Assembly: GCA_003543235.1 (NCBI GenBank)
Contig: DPJA01000038.1
Span: 504,233-568,232 of the forward strand
Direction of reading: 5' to 3'
Source of the DNA: Lachnospiraceae bacterium
GTDB lineage: Bacteria; Bacillota; Clostridia; Lachnospirales; Anaerotignaceae
Length of the DNA stretch: 64,000 bases
The notes under the pieces are model-generated. The model was not told the DNA's origin. It searched no databases and saw only the letters and a list, made by a program, of their open reading frames with translations. The translations under genes and the position numbers were made by a program. Shown one piece after another: positions 8,385 through 16,815 of this stretch (the first letter of the stretch is position 1; each line of letters opens with the position of its first letter).

Positions 8385-9686
8385 TTATTCAGTTCTTATA
8401 GCAGATAACGCACTAAGCTTCATTGCACGCCTTGCTGGAAAATATCCCGCCAATATACCTATTATGGTTGCAAATAAAATGCTAAGTATTACAAGCCATG
8501 ACGGAATAACACATAAATTTGAACTTTGACCCAAATTTATTCCTACTATATTAATTATTTTAGACGCAATAAAACCTAATACAGCTCCTAATGTACCACC
8601 TAAAAAACCAATAAATGCCGCCTCAGTAAGGAACAATCTTTTTATATCTGATAGTGTTGCACCAATAACCTTCATTACGCCAATTTCTCTCGTTCTTTCG
8701 TAAATGCTCATAACCATTGTATTAGTAATACCTATAGCTGCAACTAACAACGAAATAGCACCTATTGCACCTAGCACAAGCTGAAGCATTTTTGATGTTT
8801 CCTGCATAGCGTTAAGGGACTCCATAAGGCTGTAGGTTTCAAAACCCATTTCCTTTATTGTATCTTGAACAGTGGAAACATTTTTAAGGTCACCAACCCT
8901 AAGCTTAACCATTTGGTATGTTCCTTTTTTAGCCGAACTTCCATCACTTGATGATACACTTGCCTTTTGTGCTTTTGCACTTTCAGCATTTATACTTTCA
9001 AGCTCATTAAGTGGCATAATGCAGTTCCAGCTATCACTGCCCATAGGGTCCAAAACACCCACTATATTCACGTTTTTTCCTTTTATGCTTTTGTCTGCAT
9101 CGTTTTGACCATAAGCTTGGTCATATGTAATCTTAAATCTATCTTCCTCTACATTAATTTCAATTTTGTTTGAACCATCATATCTGTACTGCCAACTTTG
9201 CTTAGGATTATAGAAATTATTTGCAACCTCTGCACCCAAAACCATATCCAATCCGTCGCCCTCCTGTAGGCTGCGTCCGCTGACCAGCTTATAACCCAGT
9301 GCATCCATTGCCTCTGGAAGAATTCCTGTTACGCTTATATCTGTAACATATCTTCCATCTACAAGCTTAAGCCACCCATCCAAAACAGGGGTAACAATTT
9401 CAACTCCTGGTATGTTTCGTATACTTTCAATAGTTTTTGTATCCAGCACAGCATTTTGATTATTACTGTTTGTATCACCTTCCCACGGTGTGTTAACAGT
9501 TATTACATTAAGGCTTCCCATCTGGGAAAGCTGCTCCTTGTAACCCTCATTCATGCCAATACCAACAGAAATCATAACAACAATGGATGCAGTACCTATA
9601 ACTACGCCAAGCACTGTAAGAAAGGTTCTAAGCTTACGTTTCCAAAGGTTTCTAATAGCCATGCTTATCATATCAAAGCTGCTCAT
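8385..9686 (-). CDS. MacB/FtsX-type ABC transporter permease
   Basis: A 433-residue permease of the MacB/FtsX class. One membrane helix near residues 20-45 is followed by a large extracellular domain (about 50-290) and three C-terminal helices, the last ending in the usual PARRAMKLSALSAIR motif. FtsX signature text IYERTREIGVMKVIGAT is present. Such systems work by mechanotransmission rather than by classic transport. The start at 9686 is chosen because GGAAAGGA lies upstream; it overlaps the end of the COG1361 gene by 14 bases, so the two are translationally coupled. Confidence 0.9.
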   Translation of the reverse strand: MSSFDMISMAIRNLWKRKLRTFLTVLGVVIGTASIVVMISVGIGMNEGYKEQLSQMGSLNVITVNTPWEGDTNSNNQNAVLDTKTIESIRNIPGVEIVTPVLDGWLKLVDGRYVTDISVTGILPEAMDALGYKLVSGRSLQEGDGLDMVLGAEVANNFYNPKQSWQYRYDGSNKIEINVEEDRFKITYDQAYGQNDADKSIKGKNVNIVGVLDPMGSDSWNCIMPLNELESINAESAKAQKASVSSSDGSSAKKGTYQMVKLRVGDLKNVSTVQDTIKEMGFETYSLMESLNAMQETSKMLQLVLGAIGAISLLVAAIGITNTMVMSIYERTREIGVMKVIGATLSDIKRLFLTEAAFIGFLGGTLGAVLGFIASKIINIVGINLGQSSNLCVIPSWLVILSILFATIIGILAGYFPARRAMKLSALSAIRTE

Positions 9687-11826
9687 TGTTATCCTTTCCT
9701 TCCTTAATATCCTCTGCTTTATACTCTGCATCATCTTCTAAATCTTCTTCAATAAATTTTGCTGCCTTTTTTGCTCTTTTCTTTTTAAATATCACTGCTG
9801 CAATGGCAATAATAACAACCACTCCACCAACAATTGCAGCTATTTTTCCAATGCTAAGCGGTTCACTTCCGTCAGCATAATCTTCGCCCATTTCGCCGTC
9901 CATACCTTCTTCAACTGGTATTGGCTCAGAACCTATAATTGTATATTCATGTACATCCTCTACTTTTTCACCGCTTGCATCATCATAGGATATTGTAAGC
10001 TTTACATTGTTTTCCCCCAAGTTAATTACTGAAAAACTCCCCTCATAATATCCGCTTTCACCAGAGGCACAGTTTCCTATGTATGTGCTTTTAGACGTTG
10101 TATCAATATCACCTTCAAGTGTGACCTTGAGATTGCTTAAAGCCACTTTACCTGTGTTATAAATATCAAAATACAAACTTATAGGTGCATATAATTCAAA
10201 AGTTTCTGGTATGACAATCTCGCTCGTTTCAATCTTTGCTGCCTGCTTTACATTAACACCCAGCAATTCAGTGGAAGTATATTCATTACCGCTTTCGTCC
10301 TCATATTCAAAATTAACTGTAACAGTGTATGTTTTTGGCTGTGCATCAGGCACAACGTAAAGCCTCAATTTCTTTTCAACTGTACCCTTTGCAGGTATAG
10401 AGTCAAAATAGAAAGTATTGCTACTGTCTACAGGTGTAAAAATGTTGCCTGTTTTGGTACTTTCAGACGACGTTTCCTCAGCCATAGTTAAATACATCTT
10501 TACATTTTTAACTACCTTTTGTGAATGGGTATTAAGGAATGTCATAGAAAGGTTAAACTCCTGACCTCCCATAACAATAATTGGGTCGCAAGCATAATCA
10601 CTTACAATAATTTTAGGCTTACTTTCCTTTTTATCCTCATCTTCGTCTTTTTCATTATCTGGGTTTGAAACATTAGCACCAGCGTATTGGCTAAAAGAAA
10701 TTGCTTTTCCATTTTGCTCATATTCCACCTTCAGTTCAACAGTATAGTTCCTTGTTGACGCACTTCCTGTTGCCGCAAAGGTAAAACTCATCCCCTTACT
10801 TGCACCTGCCGCAAGCTCTTCTATGGATATAACGCTTGATGTTTTAGGAACAATGTTACTTCCCTCACCATATTCACTTGCAGTTACCTTTACATTTTTT
10901 GCCGCCGACTTGCCAATATTGGCAATGTCAAACTTAATCTGAAAATTTTGGTTTACACCAAAAACTCCATTTGGTTCTACTAAGTTTTTAATCACTAAAT
11001 CACTTTTTTGACCACTGGAACTTCCACCAACCACTACATAATACTTCTGTTCATAGGAATATGCCGTTCCGTTTTCATCTTTACAGGTGACACTGAATGT
11101 AATTGGATAATTGCCAGAAACCATTGCTGAATTTGATGCTATATCAAAATTAAATCTTTCTTTTGTTCCTGCCATAATATTAGGTATTTTTTTGCTGCTT
11201 ACGCCCTTGGCACTAATAAGTGTTGGGTCAAGCCCTTCAATGGAAACATTTACACCATACATATTTATTGGGCCTCTGTTTTTAACCGTTACCCCAATCT
11301 TTCCTGTTCCACCAACCTCAAGGCTGTCTGGTTCAACATTAAAATCTTCAAAAAAGATATTGTCTTCCGTTGTTATTCCTTTAACCTTGAAATATAAGGT
11401 GGATTTTGTTTCATAATTGACGCCATCAGTGTTATAAAAGTTGAAACGTACATCCACAGAATATGTTTTTGCCTGTGCAGTCTTATCAACATCTACAAAA
11501 AATGTAAGATTTTTGCTGGCGTTAGGAGAAATAGCAGATAAATTACTTGAAGTGGTCTTTAATGAAATATCAAGTGGATTGCCCTCTATTTCTACAAGTT
11601 GCGGCATAACAATTATACTTTTTGCCACATAAGAACTGAGATTTTTTACAGTAATATTCACTTCATTCATTTCCCCTGCATTAACTTCAAAAACAGGGCC
11701 ATTGACTGCTAAAATTTTCGGTTCTCCAGCTGTTTCGTCATCTGCCGCATATGCCGCAAATATACTGCTAAAAACCATTTGTACCATTAAAATCATTATT
11801 ACCAATGCTCTAAGCTTCTTTTTCAT
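9673..11826 (-). CDS. Large secreted COG1361-like protein with CARDB-type repeats and C-terminal anchor
   Basis: A 717-residue protein. It begins with a signal peptide (MKKK, hydrophobic core, AYAAD cleavage region). It is then built from about five to six immunoglobulin-like beta domains of roughly 100-120 residues, each with text such as VTVKNRGPINMYGVNV, FDIANIGKSAAKNV and FDIYNTGKVALSNL, typical of CARDB/NEW3/COG1361 repeats. A membrane helix sits near residues 660-685, followed by a basic then acidic cytoplasmic tail. Its place between the ATPase and permease genes, overlapping both, suggests it replaces the MacA-type adaptor. The start at 11826 is favoured over 11841 by the signal peptide. 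Confidence 0.85.
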   Translation of the reverse strand: MKKKLRALVIMILMVQMVFSSIFAAYAADDETAGEPKILAVNGPVFEVNAGEMNEVNITVKNLSSYVAKSIIVMPQLVEIEGNPLDISLKTTSSNLSAISPNASKNLTFFVDVDKTAQAKTYSVDVRFNFYNTDGVNYETKSTLYFKVKGITTEDNIFFEDFNVEPDSLEVGGTGKIGVTVKNRGPINMYGVNVSIEGLDPTLISAKGVSSKKIPNIMAGTKERFNFDIASNSAMVSGNYPITFSVTCKDENGTAYSYEQKYYVVVGGSSSGQKSDLVIKNLVEPNGVFGVNQNFQIKFDIANIGKSAAKNVKVTASEYGEGSNIVPKTSSVISIEELAAGASKGMSFTFAATGSASTRNYTVELKVEYEQNGKAISFSQYAGANVSNPDNEKDEDEDKKESKPKIIVSDYACDPIIVMGGQEFNLSMTFLNTHSQKVVKNVKMYLTMAEETSSESTKTGNIFTPVDSSNTFYFDSIPAKGTVEKKLRLYVVPDAQPKTYTVTVNFEYEDESGNEYTSTELLGVNVKQAAKIETSEIVIPETFELYAPISLYFDIYNTGKVALSNLKVTLEGDIDTTSKSTYIGNCASGESGYYEGSFSVINLGENNVKLTISYDDASGEKVEDVHEYTIIGSEPIPVEEGMDGEMGEDYADGSEPLSIGKIAAIVGGVVVIIAIAAVIFKKKRAKKAAKFIEEDLEDDAEYKAEDIKEGKDNNEQL

Positions 11827-12571
11827 TTGTAACACCGCCATCCTTTACTAACTCTGCACTTGATGTTATTTTGTTTTTATTTTCCTTTATATTTTCTACC
11901 CGACCATCCGTAAGATAGATTACTCTGTCTGCATAAGCGGAAATTTCAAGGTCGTGCGTAACAATTATCATTGTTTGCTTATTTTTTTCTGCCAGTCTAA
12001 TCATCAAATCCATCATAAGGTATGTCGTTTTTGTATCAAGATTACCCGTAGGCTCGTCTGCAAACACAACCTGTGGATTGTTTACAAACGCTCTGGCAAT
12101 AGAAACCCTCTGTTGTTGACCGCCACTAAGTTCCGAAGGTTTGTGGTTTGCCCTGTCCTCCAGCCCAACAGCTTTAAGCATTTCCAAAGCTCTTTCTTTA
12201 CGTTCCTTGCTAGGAACTTTGTTAAATATCAGCGGAAGCGTTACGTTTTCCAGTGCAGTAAGCGTTCCCAAAAGATTGTAGCTCTGAAAAATAAACCCAA
12301 TATACTTTTGCCTAAACTTTGCTAACTGGTCCTCATTCATTCGTTCTATATGCTTATTATGTATTATTATTTCGCCCTTTGTAGGCTTTTCTAGACCCGA
12401 TATGAGATTTAGCAACGTACTTTTGCCTGAACCCGATGTACCCAGCAAACAACATATTTCCCCTTTATTAAAATTTAGTGAAATGTTATTAACTGCGGCA
12501 ATTTTTTCATCGCCCATGCGGTAAATTTTTCGTATATTTTTAAGTTTTATAATTTCTTCAGGCAAACGCAT
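11810..12571 (-). CDS. ABC transporter ATPase (MacB/LolD-like)
   Basis: A 253-residue nucleotide-binding subunit with Walker A GTSGSGKST (about residues 43-51), signature LSGGQQQRVSIARA, Walker B VVFADEPTGNLD, and the switch histidine in IIVTHD. The LGTLTALENVTLPL segment is typical of the MacB/LolD/FtsE group. It is the first gene of the operon with the secreted repeat protein and permease; the stop overlaps the next start by 17 bases. GGAGG lies only three bases from the ATG, so a TTG two codons later is an alternative start. Confidence 0.92.
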   Translation of the reverse strand: MRLPEEIIKLKNIRKIYRMGDEKIAAVNNISLNFNKGEICCLLGTSGSGKSTLLNLISGLEKPTKGEIIIHNKHIERMNEDQLAKFRQKYIGFIFQSYNLLGTLTALENVTLPLIFNKVPSKERKERALEMLKAVGLEDRANHKPSELSGGQQQRVSIARAFVNNPQVVFADEPTGNLDTKTTYLMMDLMIRLAEKNKQTMIIVTHDLEISAYADRVIYLTDGRVENIKENKNKITSSAELVKDGGVTNEKEA

Positions 12572-12769
12572 ATACCTCCTATTTCTTAGTTCTATTTACA
12601 TATTTATTTTAAAAAAGCTTATATTTTTACATTTTATTCCAAAAATATCTCGCAATTTAATTCTAGCACACCTTACGTGCTTTATCTATTGTAAAGCTAA
12701 TAATTAATTATTACTTTTTTCTTAACTTCAAGCCCAAGAATTTTGGGTAACTCTCAGGCTAATTCTATA

Positions 12770-13708
12770 TTACATGACCAATGTAATTACATAACCAACA
12801 TATATTCCAAAGGCTGTAACTCCCTGCCATTTTCTGAACCTTCCTGACATAATTGTAGGAAAAACCATAATGACAATGAGAACAATTGCAACAGGAATAT
12901 CTACCGCTATTGTGCTTGAATCTACCGTAAGCCCGTTACCTGAAAGAAATGAGCATATGGAAAGTATCATGGTAAGATCAATTATATTTGCACCAATAAT
13001 ATTTCCCACTGCCATGGAACTTTCTTTTTTCATAACGGCAGTTATAGCTGTTACAATCTCAGGCAATGACGTGCCAACAGCAACAAGTGTAAGCCCAATT
13101 ATAGACTCTGGCACACCAAGCATTTTTGCTATAGCTGTTCCGCTATCCACCATAAGCCTTGCACCAAGCACAATACATACTGCTCCTAATACAAATTTAA
13201 TTATATTTACTGTAAGTGACTTTTTCTCAATAGGAACCCTCTTTTTTGCTGACTTTGATTCAAGCTGAATACTTTTTACATTAACAGCAATAAATGCAAT
13301 AAGTATGCACAATAAAATAATTGACTCAATAGGCATAAGTTTTGTGTCCCTTATTAAAAACCAAAGAATTACTGCTCCCATAAACATAAGAATTCCTTTT
13401 TCTGAAAAATCCTTTTTATTAACATTAATAACCTTAGGTGCAAAAACCACAACAAATGCAAGCCCAAGACCAAGGTTGCAGCTAACTGAGCCAATAGCAT
13501 TGCCAATACCCAAACCATTGGACCCACCCAGCACTGCAATTATGGATACCATCTGTTCTGGTGCAGTGGTGGCAAGGCTAACAATTGTTGCACCAACTAT
13601 AAATTTAGGTATTCCTGTTGCTTCTGCTATCCAACTTGCAGCATCAACAAACCAACTTCCTCCTTTAATAACTAATAAAAGACCCAAAATAAATAAAATA
13701 ATAACCAT
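12770..13708 (-). CDS. Ca2+/cation antiporter (CaCA family, YrbG-like)
   Basis: A 312-residue, ten-helix integral membrane protein with the two inverted alpha repeats of the Na+/Ca2+ exchanger superfamily: TTAPEQMVSI with GNAIGSVSCNLGL in the first half and GTSLPEIVTAI with GNIIGANIIDLTM in the second. It should export calcium in exchange for sodium or protons. The start is placed at 13708, where GGAGGG precedes the ATG; the upstream in-frame ATG at 13741 has no ribosome binding site and would add a charged stretch before the first helix. It stands alone and is divergent from the YbaK gene. Confidence 0.9.
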   Translation of the reverse strand: MVIILFILGLLLVIKGGSWFVDAASWIAEATGIPKFIVGATIVSLATTAPEQMVSIIAVLGGSNGLGIGNAIGSVSCNLGLGLAFVVVFAPKVINVNKKDFSEKGILMFMGAVILWFLIRDTKLMPIESIILLCILIAFIAVNVKSIQLESKSAKKRVPIEKKSLTVNIIKFVLGAVCIVLGARLMVDSGTAIAKMLGVPESIIGLTLVAVGTSLPEIVTAITAVMKKESSMAVGNIIGANIIDLTMILSICSFLSGNGLTVDSSTIAVDIPVAIVLIVIMVFPTIMSGRFRKWQGVTAFGIYVGYVITLVM

Positions 13709-13794
13709 ATCTGTTTCCCTCCGTATTTTAAATACCTTCATATTATAGTACAGTATATTTAAATAAAATTAAAGCACATAAAACCTATATTCCT

Positions 13795-13823
13795 TTGCAA
13801 AAATCAACATTTTCTGCTATTAT
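13795..13823 (+). promoter_or_regulatory. Promoter for the YbaK-like gene
   Basis: TTGCAA (13795-13800) and TATTAT (13818-13823) with a 17-base spacer, followed by an AGGAGTGA ribosome binding site ahead of the ATG at 13845. Confidence 0.6.
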
Positions 13824-13844
13824 AATGCTCATAGGAGTGATAAT

Positions 13845-14324
13845 ATGTCTATAGAAAATGTAAAAATTCATCTAGCAAAATTTAACCGTGAAAATGATAT
13901 TATGGAATTTCCTGTATCCAGTGCCACAGTTCAGCTTGCAGCAGAAGCACTAAACGTAATACCTGCACGTATTGCAAAAACTATCGCCTTTAAAAAGGAT
14001 GATACGTGCATACTAGTATGTATGGCTGGTGATGCAAAAGTAGATAACAAAAAATTTAAATCAGAATTCGGTATTAAAGCCAAAATGCTTACACCAGAGG
14101 AAACCTTAACCCTTACCGGCCATGCTGTTGGCGGCGTATGTTGTTTTGGTGTGCCCAAAAACGTAGTAAGCTATACTGATATTTCTCTACAAAGATTTGA
14201 AACTGTTTTCCCTGCCTGTGGAAGCAGCAATTCTGCCATTGAGCTTAGCTGTGACGATTTGTTCAAACTTACAGATGCCTTAAAATGGTTAGATATTTGC
14301 AAATGCTGGAATGGTGAAGATTAA
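13845..14324 (+). CDS. YbaK/EbsC-family aminoacyl-tRNA deacylase
   Basis: A 159-residue single-domain protein of the family that hydrolyses mischarged tRNA, typically Cys-tRNA(Pro). Recognisable parts are ARIAKTIAFKKDD (the lysine-bearing active-site strand), AGDAKVDNKKFK, and the glycine-rich AVGGVCCFGVPK, followed by GSSNSAIEL. It is a free-standing deacylase, not fused to ProRS. Which tRNA it corrects cannot be told from sequence alone. Confidence 0.88.
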   Translation: MSIENVKIHLAKFNRENDIMEFPVSSATVQLAAEALNVIPARIAKTIAFKKDDTCILVCMAGDAKVDNKKFKSEFGIKAKMLTPEETLTLTGHAVGGVCCFGVPKNVVSYTDISLQRFETVFPACGSSNSAIELSCDDLFKLTDALKWLDICKCWNGED

Positions 14325-14383
14325 TTTTTACACAAAACAACTATCGTTTTAAGTATATTCTTGTGTTAAATTTTTCCATAAAC

Positions 14384-14426
14384 AAAACCCCCAAACTGAA
14401 GTAATTATATATTACATCAGTTTAGA
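14384..14426 (-). terminator. Hairpin between convergent genes, possible terminator
   Basis: Arms 14393-14405 and 14411-14423 form a 13-bp stem with one mismatch. The minus-strand tail is GGGGGTTTTG, only weakly terminator-like; the plus-strand tail is not T-rich. It may end the YbaK transcript or protect the 3' end. Confidence 0.4.
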
Positions 14427-14493
14427 GGTTTGCACAAACTTTTAGCTTCTCCCGAAAGAAAACATAACCGTTATTTTTATTGTAATGCTTTTT

Positions 14494-14985
14494 TTAATCC
14501 TCTGTAGGAGTTTTTTCTATGTTTATGCTATAAATATAGTCTGCACACTCTGCCAACAGTGAACTTCTTTCACTTCCGGTAATTATAATATCCATATAGC
14601 TGCTTCGCTTTTCAAGCACCTCAAACAACTCAGCTTCATCAATCAGCCCGCTTTTCACAGCATCAATAACACCGTCAAGGATAAGCATTTCACTTTCACC
14701 TGTTTCCATTATCTTTTTGCTGAAGTTAAAGGCTAAATTAATTTCATTTCTTATTTCATTTTCATCAGCTTTTTCAAGACTTTCACGACGTTTTTCAAAT
14801 CTAAATGCTCTAAATTCCGGTTCCATACGCTTAAGTGTTGAATATTCCTTATTGTTGTTGTAATCCAAAAACTGAACCATAACAACTGAAAGTCCCTCAC
14901 TTACAGCCCTCATACCCTGACCAATGGCAAGAGTGGTTTTTCCTTTTCCTCGGCCATAATACATATATATATTCCCTTTACGCAT
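14494..14985 (-). CDS. cobO: Cob(I)alamin/cobinamide adenosyltransferase (CobO/BtuR type)
   Basis: Adenosylates the corrinoid ring of cob(I)yrinate or cobinamide, completing coenzyme B12 formation or salvage. It has the N-terminal P-loop GRGKGKTT (about residues 12-19) that binds ATP in the unusual orientation of this family, VVMVQFLDY, and the LILDGVIDAV Walker B-like strand. At 163 residues it is slightly short because the C-terminal arm is reduced. The ATG at 14985 has GAGGTG eight bases upstream; the GTG at 14994 lies inside that site. No other B12 gene is in the window. Confidence 0.9.
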   Translation of the reverse strand: MRKGNIYMYYGRGKGKTTLAIGQGMRAVSEGLSVVMVQFLDYNNNKEYSTLKRMEPEFRAFRFEKRRESLEKADENEIRNEINLAFNFSKKIMETGESEMLILDGVIDAVKSGLIDEAELFEVLEKRSSYMDIIITGSERSSLLAECADYIYSINIEKTPTED

Positions 14986-15082
14986 AATAAGCACCTCAAA
15001 TTCCTGAACTAGAAAACTGCAGAAATCATATACCCTATTTTTATTTTTGTCAATATACTTTTTGTATCAGGCTTAGCAGTGG

Positions 15083-15295
15083 CTATTCTTCCAAGCTTCC
15101 CAGAGAAAAACCTCCCCGCTCCACATCATTTATTATGTAGTAGCACATACCTTCCTCTGCCTTAAAGTAAATGTCTAACTTAACCAAATCCTTAAGGAGA
15201 TTTCCTTGGCTTTTCCATAACGCTTTAATGGCTTCTATCACTTTTTTCTCTGTCACCTTGTGTTCTCTAAATTCAATATACAAGCTTTTTAACAT
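15083..15295 (-). CDS. Small DUF6465-like protein
   Basis: A 70-residue soluble protein. The order of motifs, an N-terminal strand LYIEFREHKV, a helix with AIKALWKSQG, then KLDIYFKAEEGMCYYIIND, resembles the DUF6465 family common in Lachnospiraceae, where the text is usually LYVKPEEGAAYYVIN. Function is unknown. It has its own AT-rich upstream region and no obvious partner gene. Confidence 0.7.
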   Translation of the reverse strand: MLKSLYIEFREHKVTEKKVIEAIKALWKSQGNLLKDLVKLDIYFKAEEGMCYYIINDVERGGFSLGSLEE

Positions 15296-15414
15296 TTTAC
15301 ATACCCCCCACTATTTCTTCATTAGTAATAATCAAATACAAACAATTATTCCAGTATGAAATAATCTTACTAAGTATGGAAGAATATGTCAACCTTATGG
15401 CGAAATATGTTAAG

Positions 15415-16035
15415 CTATTGTTCAGTTTTTTTCTCAATTCTCGACACTGAAACCTCATATGCCGTTCTTTCTTCTATGCCATCCTCATTTTTTTTCTGAT
15501 ATTGCCTGCTTTGCACTCTGCCCCACACCAGTATATTATCACCTGTTTTAAGATTGCCAGTATATTTTGCATTTCTTCCCCAAAAAATACAGGGTATATA
15601 ATCACTTTTGTTGTATGCACGGTTTACCGCCAACAAAATATCAGTTATTTCTCTTCCAAATGGCGTTGTACGATATACAGGTGCTTTACATATGTATCCA
15701 TTCAAAAGAATTTGATTGGTGTCCTCACACTCCTGAAAATCAAGCTCTTTTGCAAACACAGTAAGCACCAACCTGCTACGCTTATCACAATAGCTGTTAT
15801 AACTTCTTATTTGACCCGTTACACATACCTTACGTCCAATATCAAGACTTTGTCCTTCCATAATACGTTCCGAAACGGTAACGGGCAAAATATCACTGTT
15901 TCCACTTAAACGCTGAGATGCCAAATCAAATGTATAAAACCCCTCACCATATATTTCATGACTAAAACGGCATGGTGACACAATCTCACCTGATAATAAA
16001 GTATAGTTATTTTCAGCAGCAGTATCCTTAGGCAT
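15415..16035 (-). CDS. SSB-like protein with two OB-fold halves
   Basis: A 206-residue protein whose C-terminal half (about 105-206) matches single-stranded DNA-binding protein text: NGYICKAPVYRTTPFGREIT, AVNRAYNKSDYIPCIFWGRNA, and NILVWGRVQSR. The N-terminal half (about 10-100) looks like a second, more diverged OB fold. It lacks the acidic DDDIPF-type tail of housekeeping SSB, so it is probably an accessory ssDNA-binding protein rather than the replicative one. An inverted repeat that could affect its ribosome binding site lies upstream. Confidence 0.82.
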   Translation of the reverse strand: MPKDTAAENNYTLLSGEIVSPCRFSHEIYGEGFYTFDLASQRLSGNSDILPVTVSERIMEGQSLDIGRKVCVTGQIRSYNSYCDKRSRLVLTVFAKELDFQECEDTNQILLNGYICKAPVYRTTPFGREITDILLAVNRAYNKSDYIPCIFWGRNAKYTGNLKTGDNILVWGRVQSRQYQKKNEDGIEERTAYEVSVSRIEKKTEQ

Positions 16036-16070
16036 ATTAAAAAACTCCCCTCAATAGTAAATTATATTTT

Positions 16071-16103
16071 GGGGTCGTTACTAAGCTTAATTTTTACGAC
16101 CCC
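16071..16103. repeat. Perfect 8-bp inverted repeat ahead of the SSB-like gene
   Basis: GGGGTCGT (16071-16078) and ACGACCCC (16096-16103) are perfect inverted repeats 17 bases apart. Neither strand has a U-run after it, so it is not an ordinary terminator. In the minus-strand RNA the distal CCCC could instead pair with GGGG of the downstream ribosome binding site. Confidence 0.6.
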
Positions 16104-16151
16104 TGAATTTCTATATAATATAGGTTTATTCAGACATCCAAATTTTAGACT

Positions 16152-16718
16152 TTAAACTTCTGCTCCTGATATAATTGCTGCTGTTACCGCCGCCAAAACC
16201 TCAGTTATATCATTGCTGTTACCACACACAGAAAACTCCTGCGGCTCTATAGCCTCTCCATTAAGGGTTAAAAGGGTACGCTGTAGACAATACTGTATTT
16301 TATCAGCAAACTCACCTACACTGCTGACTGTTACACTTGATGTATGGTTAAAGCCACAGGTGATAAGTGTGGTTTCGCCATTTGTAGATATTTTTTCCGG
16401 CAATGGAACATCATTATTCACAATTAATATATTTCTTCGTTTAAGCAGTGACGAAAGCACCACCTCGCAGTGTTCTTTTTTCACTAAAAACACAAATATA
16501 TCAAATCTCAATGTACCAATTTTTTCCCAGTCGTTTCCACTTATAGACAGTACAACTACCTTCGCTTTTTGCTTGACTGCCTCAATAAATGCAGCTGCAA
16601 CACCATCGCCATCTTTTTCTACGGACGCAAAAAAGGGTATGCCGTTTCGCATAAATATATCCGCCAGCACACCTAATACTATTTCTTTATCATCCCCAAC
16701 AACACCTATAGCTAGCAT
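16152..16718 (-). CDS. Mur-ligase-like degenerate protein, function unknown
   Basis: A 188-residue protein that reads like a shrunken Mur ligase central domain. GVVGDDKEIVLGVLADIFMRNG is placed like the GTNGKT segment, but the P-loop lysine and glycines are gone. ILIVNNDVP is placed like VVNADDP, and TLITCGFNHTSSVTVSSV like the TYG...AD segment before the N-A-A helix. The ligation C-terminal domain is absent. It should therefore not bind ATP in the usual way. An AGGGGTG ribosome binding site is present and the frame is intact, so it looks like a maintained protein rather than a pseudogene. Confidence 0.6.
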   Translation of the reverse strand: MLAIGVVGDDKEIVLGVLADIFMRNGIPFFASVEKDGDGVAAAFIEAVKQKAKVVVLSISGNDWEKIGTLRFDIFVFLVKKEHCEVVLSSLLKRRNILIVNNDVPLPEKISTNGETTLITCGFNHTSSVTVSSVGEFADKIQYCLQRTLLTLNGEAIEPQEFSVCGNSNDITEVLAAVTAAIISGAEV

Positions 16719-16761
16719 GTTAACACCCCTTCGGGTACTATTTTAGCCATAATTTCTAGAA

Positions 16762-16806
16762 AAATACACAAGACCTTGATGGCTTGTATTAAAGCCACCA
16801 AGGTCT
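16762..16806 (-). terminator. Terminator after gltD
   Basis: A 15-pair stem with one G-U pair (arms 16771-16785 and 16791-16806) begins ten bases past the gltD stop; the minus-strand tail is TGTGTATTTTT. Confidence 0.75.
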
Positions 16807-16815
16807 GTTATTATA

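Noticed and set aside
12665..12681. AGCAC/GTGCT inverted repeat upstream of the ABC operon
   Set aside because: Five base pairs with a seven-base gap and no clear promoter nearby is too weak to call an operator.
12715..12769. Riboswitch-like CCTGAGAGTTACCC string after the antiporter gene
   Set aside because: It recalls TPP-like text, but the second half of a TPP riboswitch is absent and no thiamine gene follows.
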